Shown one piece after another: positions 45,010 through 55,658 of a DNA stretch of 64,000 nucleotides (positions are counted from its first letter, which is position 1; each line of letters starts with the position of its first letter). Below the pieces are notes generated by a model, which saw only the letters and a list, made by a program, of their open reading frames with translations, was not told the DNA's origin and ran no database searches. Origin of the DNA: Pseudomonas fluorescens (lineage in GTDB: Bacteria; Pseudomonadota; Gammaproteobacteria; Pseudomonadales; Pseudomonadaceae); assembly GCF_040448305.1 (NCBI RefSeq), contig NZ_CP148752.1:1488001-1552000 (forward strand). Reading direction: 5' to 3'. The position numbers and the translations under genes were made by a program.

Positions 45010-46131
45010 ATGCATAATGTCGTCATCAGCGGCACCGGCCTTTACACCCCGGCCAACAGCATCTCCAACGAAGAGCTGGTGCAGTCTTTCAATACGTATG
45101 TGGCGCAATTCAACGCCGATAACGCCGAGGCCATCGCACGCGGTGAAGTCGAGGCATTGACCGAGTCCAGCGCAGCGTTCATTGAAAAAGCCTCAGGCAT
45201 CAAGAGCCGCTTTGTCATGGACAAGGACGGCATCCTCGACCCGCAACGCATGGCACCACGCCTGCCGGAGCGTACCAACGACGAATGGTCGGTACTCTGC
45301 CAGATGGCGATCGGCGCCGCCGAACAAGCTCTGCAGCGCGCTGGCAAGACCGCCGCGGACATCGACGGCGTGATCGTCGCCTGCTCCAACCTGCAACGTG
45401 CCTACCCGGCCATTGCCATCGAAGTTCAGGAAGCGCTGGGCATCCAGGGGTTCGGTTTCGACATGAACGTGGCGTGCTCGTCCGCTACCTTCGGCATCCA
45501 GACCGCCGCCAACAGTGTGCAACTGGGCCAGGCCCGGGCGGTCCTGATGGTCAACCCGGAAGTCTGCACCGGCCACCTGAACTTCCGTGACCGCGACAGC
45601 CACTTCATCTTCGGTGACGCTGCCACTGCGGTGATCATCGAGCGTGCCGACCTGGCAACGTCCAAGTACCAGTTCGACATCGTCAGCACCAAGCTGCTGA
45701 CCAAGTTCTCCAACAACATCCGCAACAACTTCGGCTTCCTCAACCGCGCGGCGGAAGAGGGCATCGGCGCCAGGGACAAACTGTTCGTGCAGGAAGGCCG
45801 CAAGGTGTTCAAGGAAGTCTGCCCGTTGGTTGCCGAACTGATCAGTGAGCATCTGCAAGAGAACCAGCTCAACGTCAGCGACGTGAAGCGTTTCTGGCTG
45901 CACCAGGCCAACCTCAGCATGAACCACTTGATCGTCAAGAAACTGCTCGGTCGCGACGCCACCGAACAGGAAGCGCCGGTGATTCTCGACACCTACGCCA
46001 ACACCAGTTCGGCCGGTTCCGTGATTGCGTTCCACAAGAACCAGGACGATCTGGCCGCCGGTTCGCTGGCCGTGCTCAGTTCGTTCGGTGCCGGTTATTC
46101 GATTGGTAGCGTGTTGCTGCGCAAACTGTAG
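45010..46131 (+). CDS. Beta-ketoacyl-ACP synthase III-like enzyme (beta-oxidation shunt type)
   Basis: A 373-residue thiolase-fold enzyme. Catalytic triad: C156 in NVACSSATFG, H298 in WLHQANLSM, N331 in DTYANTSSAG. Length and sequence resemble P. aeruginosa PA3286, reported to condense octanoyl-CoA from beta-oxidation with malonyl-ACP, feeding fatty acid synthesis. It is longer than FabH (about 317). The open frame extends upstream but ATG 45010 (MHNVVISGTGLYTP) is the family start. Its TAG stop lies inside the flanking REP repeat. Confidence 0.88.
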   Translation: MHNVVISGTGLYTPANSISNEELVQSFNTYVAQFNADNAEAIARGEVEALTESSAAFIEKASGIKSRFVMDKDGILDPQRMAPRLPERTNDEWSVLCQMAIGAAEQALQRAGKTAADIDGVIVACSNLQRAYPAIAIEVQEALGIQGFGFDMNVACSSATFGIQTAANSVQLGQARAVLMVNPEVCTGHLNFRDRDSHFIFGDAATAVIIERADLATSKYQFDIVSTKLLTKFSNNIRNNFGFLNRAAEEGIGARDKLFVQEGRKVFKEVCPLVAELISEHLQENQLNVSDVKRFWLHQANLSMNHLIVKKLLGRDATEQEAPVILDTYANTSSAGSVIAFHKNQDDLAAGSLAVLSSFGAGYSIGSVLLRKL

Positions 46132-46240
46132 GAGCGAGCTTGCTCCGGGCGGCGTTCCGACGATGGTCGTCAACGATAACGCGATAAACCTGACTCCCTG
46201 CGGCGTATTCAGGTTTATCGCGAGCAAGCTCGCTCCTACA
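46127..46240. repeat. REPIN, composite variant
   Basis: TGTAGGAGCGAGCTTGCTCC with GGGCGGCGTTCCGACGAT on the left, and TTTATCGCGAGCAAGCTCGCTCCTACA on the right, with about 50 bases between. The stop codon TAG of the KAS III gene is part of the left arm. Confidence 0.8.
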
Positions 46241-46261
46241 AGAGAGGGTTGGCAAAAACAA

Positions 46262-46346
46262 ACAGCCCGGCGTTGATGCATCGGAGGATGATGGGGACCG
46301 ACACACCAACGCCAGGCTGTAAAAGGAGCCCGGGCTTCCTTGCCCG
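46262..46346 (-). terminator. Terminator region of the porin gene
   Basis: Two hairpins: CGGGC-ttcctt-GCCCG (46331-46346), then a long stem ACAGCC.GGCGTTG / CAACGCC.GGCTGT (46262-46320) with a T-rich tail on the minus strand (TTTGTTTTTGCC). Confidence 0.65.
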
Positions 46347-46365
46347 AGTCGTGTAGCGGGGTGAA

Positions 46366-47697
46366 TCAGAACTTCGCTTCGGCATCCAGTTGCAGGGTGT
46401 TGATGTCCGAATCCTTCTTGTTGATGTTGGCGTTGGTCTGGTCCGAGGTCGCCATGTAGTAGGTCGCGCCCAGGGCAAAGTTCTTGTCCAGGTCGTAGCT
46501 CACTTTCAACTTGCTGCCGCGCGAACCGGTGAAGCCGTTGGCGAAGTCGGAGTCGGTGAAGGCGCCAACCACAGCGTTACGCTGCACGTCGCGGTAGTTG
46601 TAGTCCACGTTGAAGCCGTAGAGCTTGGACTTCACACCGGCCAACCAGCCAGTGTCCTGGTCGTTGCTGGCATCGGTGTTGTTGACGTACTGACCGTAGA
46701 TCGACAGCGGAACCGGCAGGTTGCTGAAGTCCAGCTGACCAAAGCCTTCGTACAGTTTGAACTGCTCGCCCGGGCTGTTGCCGTTGACGGCCAGTGCGCA
46801 TGGCGTAGTAACGGTACCCGAGGTAGGGCAAGCGCTGCTGTCGTCGTTGTCGTAGGCGTAGAGACTGCCGCCCAAGGTCATTTTCATGCTGTCGGTGATG
46901 GCGAAGCGCGCACCCAACTGGCCAGCGTACAGACGCAGGTCGTGCTTGAACTGCACGCCTTCGCCGTCGACGTTGTCCTTGAGGGTGTAGTGACCGGCGC
47001 TACCGAACAGCTCGGTGCTGCCGCTCAGCGGGTACTTGTAGGTAACGGCCAGACCTTCCGGGCTGATGTCGCTATCCCAGATGATGTCGCCCATGCTCAC
47101 CCATTGTTGCGGCATCTTGCCGCCAACCAGGTGCAGGTTCTTGATCGCGTCCGGGTGGTAGTCGATGTAACCCTGGTCCAGCCAGATCTGCTTCTTGTCG
47201 AAGTAGTTGTCCAGGCTCTGGTTGGTCGAGCGAGCGTCGTCGTTGTTGCCGGTGGCGATACGGATACCGGTGTCGACTTGCGGGTTGATTTGGGTGTAGG
47301 CACCCAGGCGGGCACGAATGCGCTGACGGTCCTGGTCTTTGTTGTTGGATACGCCATCGTTGTGGACGTTTTCCTGACGGAAGCGCACGTCGCCCTTGAA
47401 CTGGGTCTTTGCCGCCCATGCAAGCTTCTGGTCGAAAGCGCTCAGTGTGTCGGTTTTCTTCGCGGTGGCCGCGATTTGCTCGTTGGTCTCTTGCTGAGCC
47501 TGACGGGCGATCTGCTGGTCTTTCTGATCCCTGGCCAGCTCGGCTTGCAGTTCGCTGTACTGCGCGTTGGTGATCGAGCCGTTAGCCTTGAGCATGTCGA
47601 GCAGTTTGGCGTCGACTGCGGCACTGGCCGGAACACTCATGGCCAGCAACAGGCCACCGCACAAGGCCGCCGCAGTTTTCGTGGAAGCAAGACGCAT
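46366..47697 (-). CDS. Outer membrane porin
   Basis: A 443-residue precursor with a signal peptide (MRLASTKTAAALCGGLLLAMSVPASA). A short helical/coiled-coil stretch (about 30-75; DMLKANGSITNAQYSELQAELARD) is followed by a beta barrel rich in aromatic residues, ending AEAKF. Such N-terminal helical regions occur in OprP/putative-porin (Porin_5-like) families. The solute is unknown. GGAG lies before ATG 47697. It ends in a terminator. Confidence 0.85.
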   Translation of the reverse strand: MRLASTKTAAALCGGLLLAMSVPASAAVDAKLLDMLKANGSITNAQYSELQAELARDQKDQQIARQAQQETNEQIAATAKKTDTLSAFDQKLAWAAKTQFKGDVRFRQENVHNDGVSNNKDQDRQRIRARLGAYTQINPQVDTGIRIATGNNDDARSTNQSLDNYFDKKQIWLDQGYIDYHPDAIKNLHLVGGKMPQQWVSMGDIIWDSDISPEGLAVTYKYPLSGSTELFGSAGHYTLKDNVDGEGVQFKHDLRLYAGQLGARFAITDSMKMTLGGSLYAYDNDDSSACPTSGTVTTPCALAVNGNSPGEQFKLYEGFGQLDFSNLPVPLSIYGQYVNNTDASNDQDTGWLAGVKSKLYGFNVDYNYRDVQRNAVVGAFTDSDFANGFTGSRGSKLKVSYDLDKNFALGATYYMATSDQTNANINKKDSDINTLQLDAEAKF

Positions 47698-47977
47698 ATC
47701 AATCTCCGAAGATGAGAGGGGATGACAGAGCCATCCGGGACACAACCGACCATAAGGGGCGGAAAACAGTGACCGGGTATAACCCGGCGCTCTAAAAACA
47801 GGCGCCAGTATCGCGATGGTTTATTACAGAGCAGTGGCAATGTGATGTCATGTCGATGACGATACAAAGTCGCCGTGAACTATTGAGTTAGAGCACTGTC
47901 GTCGTTTTGCCCGTGTGCATTGCAGAGCGATAGGCGATACTCGCGGGGCTTTCACGCCATGAAGAGTGAGGATGGTG

Positions 47978-49102
47978 ATGCCGTTGCAACGCCTGCAAAA
48001 ACTGTCAGAAATCGCCCCGCAGACGTGGGACGCACTAGTGCCCGAGACTCAGCCTTTTCTGCGTCACGCCTTTTTGAGCGCACTGGAAGACAGCGGCAGC
48101 GTCGGACCCCATACCGGCTGGCAGCCCGAGCATTTGTTGCATGTTGAAGGTGAGTGCTTGATCGCCGCGCTGCCCGGTTATCGCAAGTGGCATTCCTACG
48201 GCGAGTATGTGTTCGATCATGCCTGGGCCGATGCCTGTGAGCGTGCCGGCATCGACTACTACCCCAAGCTGTTGAGCGCGGTGCCGTTCAGTCCGGTCAC
48301 CGGACCACGGCTGCTGGCGGCCACGGTCGAAGACGGTTTCGAGTTATTGAAAAGCCTGCCGGGCTACCTTGAGCTTGAAGGGCTCTCCAGCGCCCACATC
48401 AACTTCACCGATCCGTTCACTGACGCGGCATTGAGTGAGCAGCCCGGCTGGCTGCAGCGCGTTGGCTGTCAATACCACTGGCAGAATCGCGGCTACCGGG
48501 ATTTCCAGGACTTCCTCGACGTGCTCAGTTCGCGCAAGCGCAAACAGATGCGCAAGGAGCGCGAGCAGGTAGCGGGGCAGGGCTTCGATTTCGAATGGCT
48601 GGAGGGGCGGGAACTGAGCGAGGCGCAATGGGATTTCGTCTATGCCTGCTACGCCAATACCTACGCAGTGCGCCGGCAAGCGCCGTATCTGACGCGGGAG
48701 TTTTTCAGCCTGCTGGCCGAGCGCATGCCGGAGTCGATTCGCGTGGTGCTGGCCAGGCAAGGTTCACGGCCGGTGGCGATGGCGTTCAGTCTGGTGGGGG
48801 GCGACAGCTTTTATGGCCGTTACTGGGGATGCCTGGCGGAGTTCGATCGCCTGCATTTCGAGACCTGTTTCTACCAGGGGATGGACTATGCCATTGCCAA
48901 CGGTTTCCAGCGTTTTGATGCCGGGGCACAGGGTGAGCACAAACTGATTCGTGGATTCGAGCCAGTCATTACGCATTCCTGGCACTACTTGCGGCATCCG
49001 GGATTGAAAGCTGCGGTGAAAGACTTCCTTGAGCAGGAGCGACTGGGAGTGCTGGCTTATGCAGAGGATGCAAAGTCAGCCTTGCCTTATCGACAAGGCT
49101 GA
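47978..49102 (+). CDS. GNAT/FemAB-like protein (COG3146 peptidogalycan biosynthesis family)
   Basis: A 374-residue cytosolic protein of the COG3146 family, an acyltransferase-like fold with two GNAT-like halves. Seen here: YPKLLSAVPFSPVTGPRLL, GCQYHWQNRGYRDFQDFLDVLSSRKRKQMRKE, and GRYWGCLAEFDRLHFETCFYQGMDYAI, with GAQGEHKLIRGFEP at the end. The substrate is unknown. The start could be GTG 47966, ATG 47972 or ATG 47978; I prefer the last because GTGAGGA lies at suitable distance. Confidence 0.82.
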   Translation: MPLQRLQKLSEIAPQTWDALVPETQPFLRHAFLSALEDSGSVGPHTGWQPEHLLHVEGECLIAALPGYRKWHSYGEYVFDHAWADACERAGIDYYPKLLSAVPFSPVTGPRLLAATVEDGFELLKSLPGYLELEGLSSAHINFTDPFTDAALSEQPGWLQRVGCQYHWQNRGYRDFQDFLDVLSSRKRKQMRKEREQVAGQGFDFEWLEGRELSEAQWDFVYACYANTYAVRRQAPYLTREFFSLLAERMPESIRVVLARQGSRPVAMAFSLVGGDSFYGRYWGCLAEFDRLHFETCFYQGMDYAIANGFQRFDAGAQGEHKLIRGFEPVITHSWHYLRHPGLKAAVKDFLEQERLGVLAYAEDAKSALPYRQG

Positions 49103-49113
49103 GCTTCAGCGTT

Positions 49114-49812
49114 TCAGCTTTCTTCTTTACCCAGCCAGCGATACAGCACGCCGCCGACCACTGCACCGAGTAGCGGTGCGACCCAGAACATCCACAGTTG
49201 TTGAATCGCCCAGCCGCCGACGATCAGCGCCGGGCCGGTGCTGCGCGCCGGGTTGACCGAGGTGTTGGTGACCGGGATCGAGATCAGGTGGATCAGCGTC
49301 AGCCCCAGGCCGATGGCAATCGGTGCCAGGCCTGCCGGTGCTCGTTTGTCGGTGGCGCCAAGGATGATCAGGATGAACATCGCGGTCATCACCAATTCAC
49401 AGACAAACCCCGCCGCCATCGAATAGCCGCCAGGCGAGTGTTCGCCGTAGCCGTTGGACGCCAGGCCCCCTGCCAGTTCGAAACCGGGTTTGCCGCTGGC
49501 AATGAAATACAGCAGGGCGGCCGCAATCACGCCGCCAATGACCTGGGCAACGATGTAGGTCGGCAGTTCATTGGCCGGAAACCGCCCACCCACAACCAGG
49601 CCGAGGGATACCGCGGGGTTGAGATGACAGCCGGAAATATGGCCGATGGCGAAAGCCATGGTCAGCACTGTCAGGCCAAACGCGAAGGACACCCCGAGCA
49701 GGCCGATCCCCACCTCCGGAAAAGCCGCGGCCAACACCGCACTGCCGCAACCACCCAACACCAGCCAGAACGTACCTACCAACTCTGTAGCCGAACGTTT
49801 TAACAGAGACAT
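49114..49812 (-). CDS. aqpZ: Aquaporin Z
   Basis: A 232-residue channel of six transmembrane helices with the two NPA half-helices: HLNPAVSLG and SVNPARSTGPA. Aromatic/arginine filter residues fit a water channel: F near helix 2, H in IHLISIPV and R in NPARS. The frame runs further upstream, but ATG 49812 (MSLLKRSATELVGT) is the family start. It is convergent with the COG3146 gene, 11 bp apart. Confidence 0.94.
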   Translation of the reverse strand: MSLLKRSATELVGTFWLVLGGCGSAVLAAAFPEVGIGLLGVSFAFGLTVLTMAFAIGHISGCHLNPAVSLGLVVGGRFPANELPTYIVAQVIGGVIAAALLYFIASGKPGFELAGGLASNGYGEHSPGGYSMAAGFVCELVMTAMFILIILGATDKRAPAGLAPIAIGLGLTLIHLISIPVTNTSVNPARSTGPALIVGGWAIQQLWMFWVAPLLGAVVGGVLYRWLGKEES

Positions 49813-49927
49813 GAGAGTGAGCCCTTTCGAGATTATGCTGCCTTTAGCATCCAGCCGATGGACTGCAGAACCACCTCCAGAACGTTGAAGTGAGTACAGC
49901 ACGGTTTTTTAAGAATTCCAGCAGGCA

Positions 49928-49973
49928 TAAAAAGCCGCCAGGCCCCGTTGTTGGCGGGACCTGGCGGCTTTTA
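49928..49973 (-). terminator. Strong intrinsic terminator of the ABC transporter gene
   Basis: AAAGCCGCCAGG ... CCTGGCGGCTTT with T runs on the minus-strand side (GGCTTTTTATGCC). The inner arms GGCCCCGTTGTTGGCGGGACC also pair. It may act in both directions. Confidence 0.82.
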
Positions 49974-50000
49974 TGGACTATCGGGATCACTGGATGTCCT

Positions 50001-50091
50001 TGTGGGAGCGAGCCTGCTCGCGATGACGGAATATCATTCAACAATGATGTTGTCTGACTCACCGCTATCGCGAGCAGGCTCGCTCCTACAG
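50001..50091. repeat. REPIN (inverted REP pair)
   Basis: TGTGGGAGCGAGCCTGCTCGCGATGACGG and CTATCGCGAGCAGGCTCGCTCCTACA inverted across about 38 bases; it lies after the ABC gene's stop codon. Confidence 0.9.
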
Positions 50092-50113
50092 GGGAAGTGT
50101 GTTGTTCAGGGGA

Positions 50114-51946
<1,833 letters not shown>

Positions 51947-51990
51947 TGGTTGTTCGCCCGCGAGCGGGCTCTCCTTTTAACGTTTTGAGC

Positions 51991-52012
51991 GTTGCCGGCA
52001 AGCACCGGCAAC
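51991..52012. repeat. Perfect 8-bp hairpin between ppiA and the ABC gene
   Basis: GTTGCCGG-CAAGCA-CCGGCAAC; flanking GAGC/GCTC extends it imperfectly. There is no clear T run on the minus strand, so it may be an RNA stabiliser or weak terminator. Confidence 0.5.
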
Positions 52013-52040
52013 GGCTCGGACATCCTTGTCCAGCTTAGTC

Positions 52041-52604
52041 TCAGTCGATGCGCTTGGCCGACTTGATGAACACCGGATCGGCCGGCACGTCGCGCATACC
52101 GTTTTTGCTGGTGGTCGGTGCATTGACGATGATATCGACCACATCCATGCCCTTGACCACTTTGGCGAACACGGCGTAACCGGCATCGCGGCCCGGATCA
52201 AGGAAGTCGTTGTCCTTGACGTTGATGAAGAACTGGCTGGTGGCCGAGTCAGGATCGGAGGTGCGTGCCATCGACAGCGTGCCGCGTACGTTATGCAGGC
52301 CGTTGCTTGCTTCGTTCTTGATCGGGTCCTTGGTTGGCTTCTGCTGCATCGAGGAACTGAAACCACCGCCCTGGACCATGAAACCCGGGATCACCCGGTG
52401 GAAAATCGTGTTGTTGTAGAAGCCACTGTCGACGTAAGCAAGGAAGTTCTTGGTACTGATCGGAGCCTTGACCGGGTCCAGTTCGATTTCGATCTGGCCG
52501 TTGGTGGTGTCCAGCAGCACATGCGGTGCCTTTTCCGGCGTCGCGGCCATCAGGTTGGCGGCAAACAGGACGGAGCCTGCGGCGAGGGCGATTTTTTTCA
52601 GCAT
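52041..52604 (-). CDS. ppiA: Periplasmic peptidyl-prolyl cis-trans isomerase (cyclophilin)
   Basis: A 187-residue precursor with a Sec signal peptide (MLKKIALAAGSVLFAANLMAA). The cyclophilin fold shows NFLAYVDSGFYNNTIFHRVIPGFMVQGGG, SMARTSDPDSATSQFFIN and DAGYAVFAKVVKGMDVVD, with the catalytic Arg in FHRVIPGF intact. It helps protein folding in the periplasm. Its start is 3 bp after the hydrolase stop codon, so it is coupled to the LysR-hydrolase genes. Confidence 0.93.
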   Translation of the reverse strand: MLKKIALAAGSVLFAANLMAATPEKAPHVLLDTTNGQIEIELDPVKAPISTKNFLAYVDSGFYNNTIFHRVIPGFMVQGGGFSSSMQQKPTKDPIKNEASNGLHNVRGTLSMARTSDPDSATSQFFINVKDNDFLDPGRDAGYAVFAKVVKGMDVVDIIVNAPTTSKNGMRDVPADPVFIKSAKRID

Positions 52605-52607
52605 GGG

Positions 52608-53411
52608 TCAATGATCCTGAGTGGTGGTGTCGACTGCGGCCAGAAACTCCAGCAGTGTTTGGTTGAAGTGTTCCGGCTGGTCCAGTGGCGTGGCGTGGCG
52701 CGAATCGGCGATCACCACCAGCCGCGCGTCGGGCAGCAGTTTTACGTAGTTTTCCTTCAGCGCCACCGGTGTGTAGTCCCGGTCGGCGCTGACGATGAGG
52801 GTTGGACAGGTGACCTTCGAAAGTCGTTCTTGAACCCCCCAGCCGACAATGGCATTGAAGCTGGCGAGATAAGCATGTTTGTCGTTTTTTGCCCAGCGTT
52901 CGGCCATTTTTTGTCGCAAGTCGGCCTGCTCGGGCTTCGGGAACAACTTGTCGCCCAGCGCCTTGCCGATGGTGCCCAGGCTAAGGGCGCGCATCAGGCT
53001 CCAGCGCTTGAACCACTGCCAGTAGTCATCGCGGCTGCGCAGTTTGACCTCGGGCGCGCTGTTGACGATGCACAGGCTCTTGAGCAGTTGCGGCTGATCC
53101 ACGCCCAGCTGGAAGCCGATCATGCCGCCCATGGACAGGCCGACATAGTGTGCCGGACCGAGATTGAGGTGCTCGATCAGTGCAATCAGGTCAGCGCTGA
53201 ATCCGGCAATGCTGTAGCGCTCCCGGGGTTTGTCCGAACGGCCGTGACCGCGCACATCCGGGACGATCACCCGGTAGCGGGTGGCAAGTGTCGGGATCTG
53301 TTTTTCCCAGTCCAGCGTGCTGGAACCGAGACCGTGGACCAGCAGCAGCGGTATGCCGTGGCCATATTCCTCATAGTGCAGGTTGCAACCTTCGTGTTCG
53401 AAATAGGCCAT
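52608..53411 (-). CDS. Alpha/beta hydrolase
   Basis: A 267-residue hydrolase with the classical triad: nucleophile in GLSMGGMIG, Asp in SADRDYTP, His in DSRHATPLDQPEHFN. The oxyanion-hole HGLGSS motif lies near residue 25. It resembles 3-oxoadipate enol-lactonase-type enzymes, but the substrate is unknown. It lies 14 bp after the LysR gene and just before ppiA, suggesting a shared transcript. Confidence 0.88.
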   Translation of the reverse strand: MAYFEHEGCNLHYEEYGHGIPLLLVHGLGSSTLDWEKQIPTLATRYRVIVPDVRGHGRSDKPRERYSIAGFSADLIALIEHLNLGPAHYVGLSMGGMIGFQLGVDQPQLLKSLCIVNSAPEVKLRSRDDYWQWFKRWSLMRALSLGTIGKALGDKLFPKPEQADLRQKMAERWAKNDKHAYLASFNAIVGWGVQERLSKVTCPTLIVSADRDYTPVALKENYVKLLPDARLVVIADSRHATPLDQPEHFNQTLLEFLAAVDTTTQDH

Positions 53412-53425
53412 GCATACACTCCGTG

Positions 53426-54349
53426 TCAGGCTTGTTCGGGGGCGGCGAACGGTGCGTCCAGTGGTGCGGTGTCAAACGTACGCAGCAGTTCGATGAGAAT
53501 CTGCGTGGCCGGCCCCAGCGGTTTGTCCTTGTTCGAATACAGGTAGAAGCTCGGGTTACGGCTGCCGCCCTGATCCAACGGTAGCAGCTTGAGCGTGCCT
53601 TCCTTGAGTTCCCGTTCTATCAAGTGCCTGGGCAGCCAGGCAAAACCAAGGCCGCTGCTGACGAAGGTCGCGGCGGTGGCCAGGCTGCCGACGGTCCAGC
53701 GCTGTTCGGCACCGAGCCAGCCGACATCCCGTGGTTGCTGGCGGCCCGAGTCGCGGATCACCACTTGCATCTGGCTTTCCAGGTCCTGGAAGCTCAGCTC
53801 GCGGTTGAGGCGGTGCAGGGGATGCTCCGGGTGGGCGACCGCGACGAACTCGACGTCGCTCAATTCCGCACCCAGGTAACCGGGAATACTGAAACCCGTG
53901 ATGGCCAGGTCGGCCACGCCTTCGAGCAGGACTTCCTCCACGCCCGACAGCACTTCCTCACGCAGGCGCACCCGGCAGCCGCGGCTTTGCGGCATGAACG
54001 CGGTCAAGGCGCGGACGAGGCGGGCGCTTGGGTAAGCGGCATCGACCACCAGGCGCACTTCGGCTTCCCAGCCCTGCTCCATGTGATGGGCCAGGTCTTC
54101 GAGTTGACTGGCCTGTTTCACCAGTTGCCGGGAACGGCGCAACAACACCCCGCCGGCTTCGGTCAGCACGGCTTTGCGTCCGTCGATGCGCAGCAACGGC
54201 ACGCCGAGCTGATCCTGCATGCGGGCCACGGTGTAGCTGACTGACGATTGCGAGCGGTGCAGCGCCTCGGCGGCCTGGGCGAAACCACCGTGATCGACCA
54301 CGGCCTGCAGCGTTCGCCATTGATCAAGGGTCACGCGGGGCGCTTTCAT
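53426..54349 (-). CDS. LysR-type transcriptional regulator
   Basis: A 307-residue LysR protein: HTH at about 1-65 (LQAVVDHGGFAQAAEALHRSQSSVSYTVARMQDQL), effector domain about 90-290 (VRLVVDAAYPSARL, GFAWLPRHLIE). It is co-directional with the hydrolase and ppiA genes and may regulate them, or the divergent small secreted protein and azoR. Confidence 0.87.
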   Translation of the reverse strand: MKAPRVTLDQWRTLQAVVDHGGFAQAAEALHRSQSSVSYTVARMQDQLGVPLLRIDGRKAVLTEAGGVLLRRSRQLVKQASQLEDLAHHMEQGWEAEVRLVVDAAYPSARLVRALTAFMPQSRGCRVRLREEVLSGVEEVLLEGVADLAITGFSIPGYLGAELSDVEFVAVAHPEHPLHRLNRELSFQDLESQMQVVIRDSGRQQPRDVGWLGAEQRWTVGSLATAATFVSSGLGFAWLPRHLIERELKEGTLKLLPLDQGGSRNPSFYLYSNKDKPLGPATQILIELLRTFDTAPLDAPFAAPEQA

Positions 54350-54398
54350 GTTGAGCTCCTCTTGTCCTAAGCTGGCAGCCCTTATTGGAGGCTGCTGA

Positions 54399-54713
54399 AT
54401 GAAAAAATTCTGTTGTGTGCTGCTGGCGCTTCTGCCGCTGACGGCGATGGCTTACCCGATCGATGTGAAAAAAGACCTCAACGGCATGAAGATCGATTAC
54501 CAGACCTACGACACGGATAGCGACATCGGCTCCATTCAGGTGGCCAACTACGGCGACGTCGATGCGAGCTGCAAGGCCGTTTTCATCAATGGCCCGGAAG
54601 CCCCCCGCACTCGCAAGCTCGATGTACCAGCCGGCAAACACAAAAACGCCACGGCCAAATTCAGCCGCAACATCATCAAATTGCGCATCGAGCTGACCTG
54701 CACCCCGAAATGA
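54399..54713 (+). CDS. Small secreted protein of unknown function
   Basis: A 104-residue precursor with a signal peptide (MKKFCCVLLALLPLTAMA, cleaved before YPIDV). The mature part has a beta-rich, immunoglobulin-like pattern: KIDYQTYDTDSDIGSIQVANYGD and two Cys (C58 in DASCKAV and C101 in LTCTPK) that could form one disulfide. It is widespread in pseudomonads, but its role is unknown. It diverges from the LysR gene. Confidence 0.75.
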   Translation: MKKFCCVLLALLPLTAMAYPIDVKKDLNGMKIDYQTYDTDSDIGSIQVANYGDVDASCKAVFINGPEAPRTRKLDVPAGKHKNATAKFSRNIIKLRIELTCTPK

Positions 54714-54720
54714 CAGCAAT

Positions 54721-54756
54721 CCCCTGTGGGAGCGAGCAAGCCCGCTCCCACAGGGG
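54721..54756 (+). terminator. Hairpin with REP-like arms after the small secreted protein gene
   Basis: CCCCTGTGGGAGCG-AGCAAGCC-CGCTCCCACAGGGG, a perfect 14-bp stem beginning a few bases after the stop codon. A single REP folded on itself; may work as a terminator or transcript stabiliser. Confidence 0.65.
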
Positions 54757-54881
54757 CATGGTTTGCTTATAAACGAATTTATTGATGGGTTATAGCAGTT
54801 ATTTGCGCTTTTTCATCGATATGACTCTGTTTAACCTTCACTCCATCGACCTACCGCATTCTCAGATGGAGGCTACATCCC

Positions 54882-55481
54882 ATGTCCCGCGTTCTGATCA
54901 TCGAAAGCAGTGCCCGTCAGCAAGACTCGGTTTCCCGTCAGCTGACCCAGACCTTCATCAGCCAGTGGAAAGCCGCTCACCCGAATGACCAGATCACCGT
55001 CCGGGACCTGGCCTCCAAGCCGGTGCCGCACCTGGACATCAACCTGCTGGGTGGCTGGATGAAACCCGCCGAGCAGCGCAGCGACATCGAACAGGCGTCC
55101 CTGGAACGCTCCAACCAGTTGACCGACGAATTGCTCGCCGCCGATGTACTGGTCATGGCCGCGCCCATGTACAACTTTGCGATCCCCAGCACCCTGAAAG
55201 CCTGGCTCGACCATGTGCTGCGTGCCGGCGTGACCTTCAAGTACACCGAGACCGGCCCGCAAGGCCTGCTCAGCGGCAAGCGTGCCTATGTGTTGACGGC
55301 TCGCGGCGGCATCTATGCCGGCAGCACCGCCGATCACCAGGAACCGTACCTGCGCCAGGTCATGGGCTTCATCGGCATCCACGACGTGACGTTCATCCAC
55401 GCCGAAGGCATGAACCTGGGCGGTGACTTCCAGGAGAAAGGCCTGAACCAGGCAAACGCCAAGCTCTCGCAAGTGGCCTGA
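54882..55481 (+). CDS. azoR: FMN-dependent NADH-azoreductase
   Basis: A 199-residue flavodoxin-fold enzyme that reduces azo dyes and quinones using NADH. FMN-binding residues: IIESSARQQDSVSRQL near the start, PMYNFAIPSTLKAWLDHVLRAGVTF (isoalloxazine region) and LTARGGIY. Length fits AzoR. It is monocistronic and ends in the terminator at 55590. Confidence 0.93.
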   Translation: MSRVLIIESSARQQDSVSRQLTQTFISQWKAAHPNDQITVRDLASKPVPHLDINLLGGWMKPAEQRSDIEQASLERSNQLTDELLAADVLVMAAPMYNFAIPSTLKAWLDHVLRAGVTFKYTETGPQGLLSGKRAYVLTARGGIYAGSTADHQEPYLRQVMGFIGIHDVTFIHAEGMNLGGDFQEKGLNQANAKLSQVA

Positions 55482-55589
55482 CCGGTTAATCGCCAGATAA
55501 TCGCTGGATGGTCTAGTGACCTGGCGCAACCCTTCAAGCCTGTACGCGCATCGAACCTCCCTTCGCACTGGTTGCTCCTGAGTGCCCTG

Positions 55590-55627
55590 GCCCGATTGAA
55601 CGCTTTAGCGAGATCGGGCTTTTTTTT
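55590..55627 (+). terminator. Intrinsic terminator of azoR
   Basis: GCCCGAT ... ATCGGGC with an inner CGCT-TT-AGCG stem and a run of eight T. Confidence 0.88.
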
Positions 55628-55658
55628 GCCTGTGATTTTATAGACACCCACGCAACCC

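Noticed and set aside
51991..52012. Terminator of ppiA
   Set aside because: The hairpin is perfect but no T run follows it on the minus strand, so it is listed only as a hairpin.
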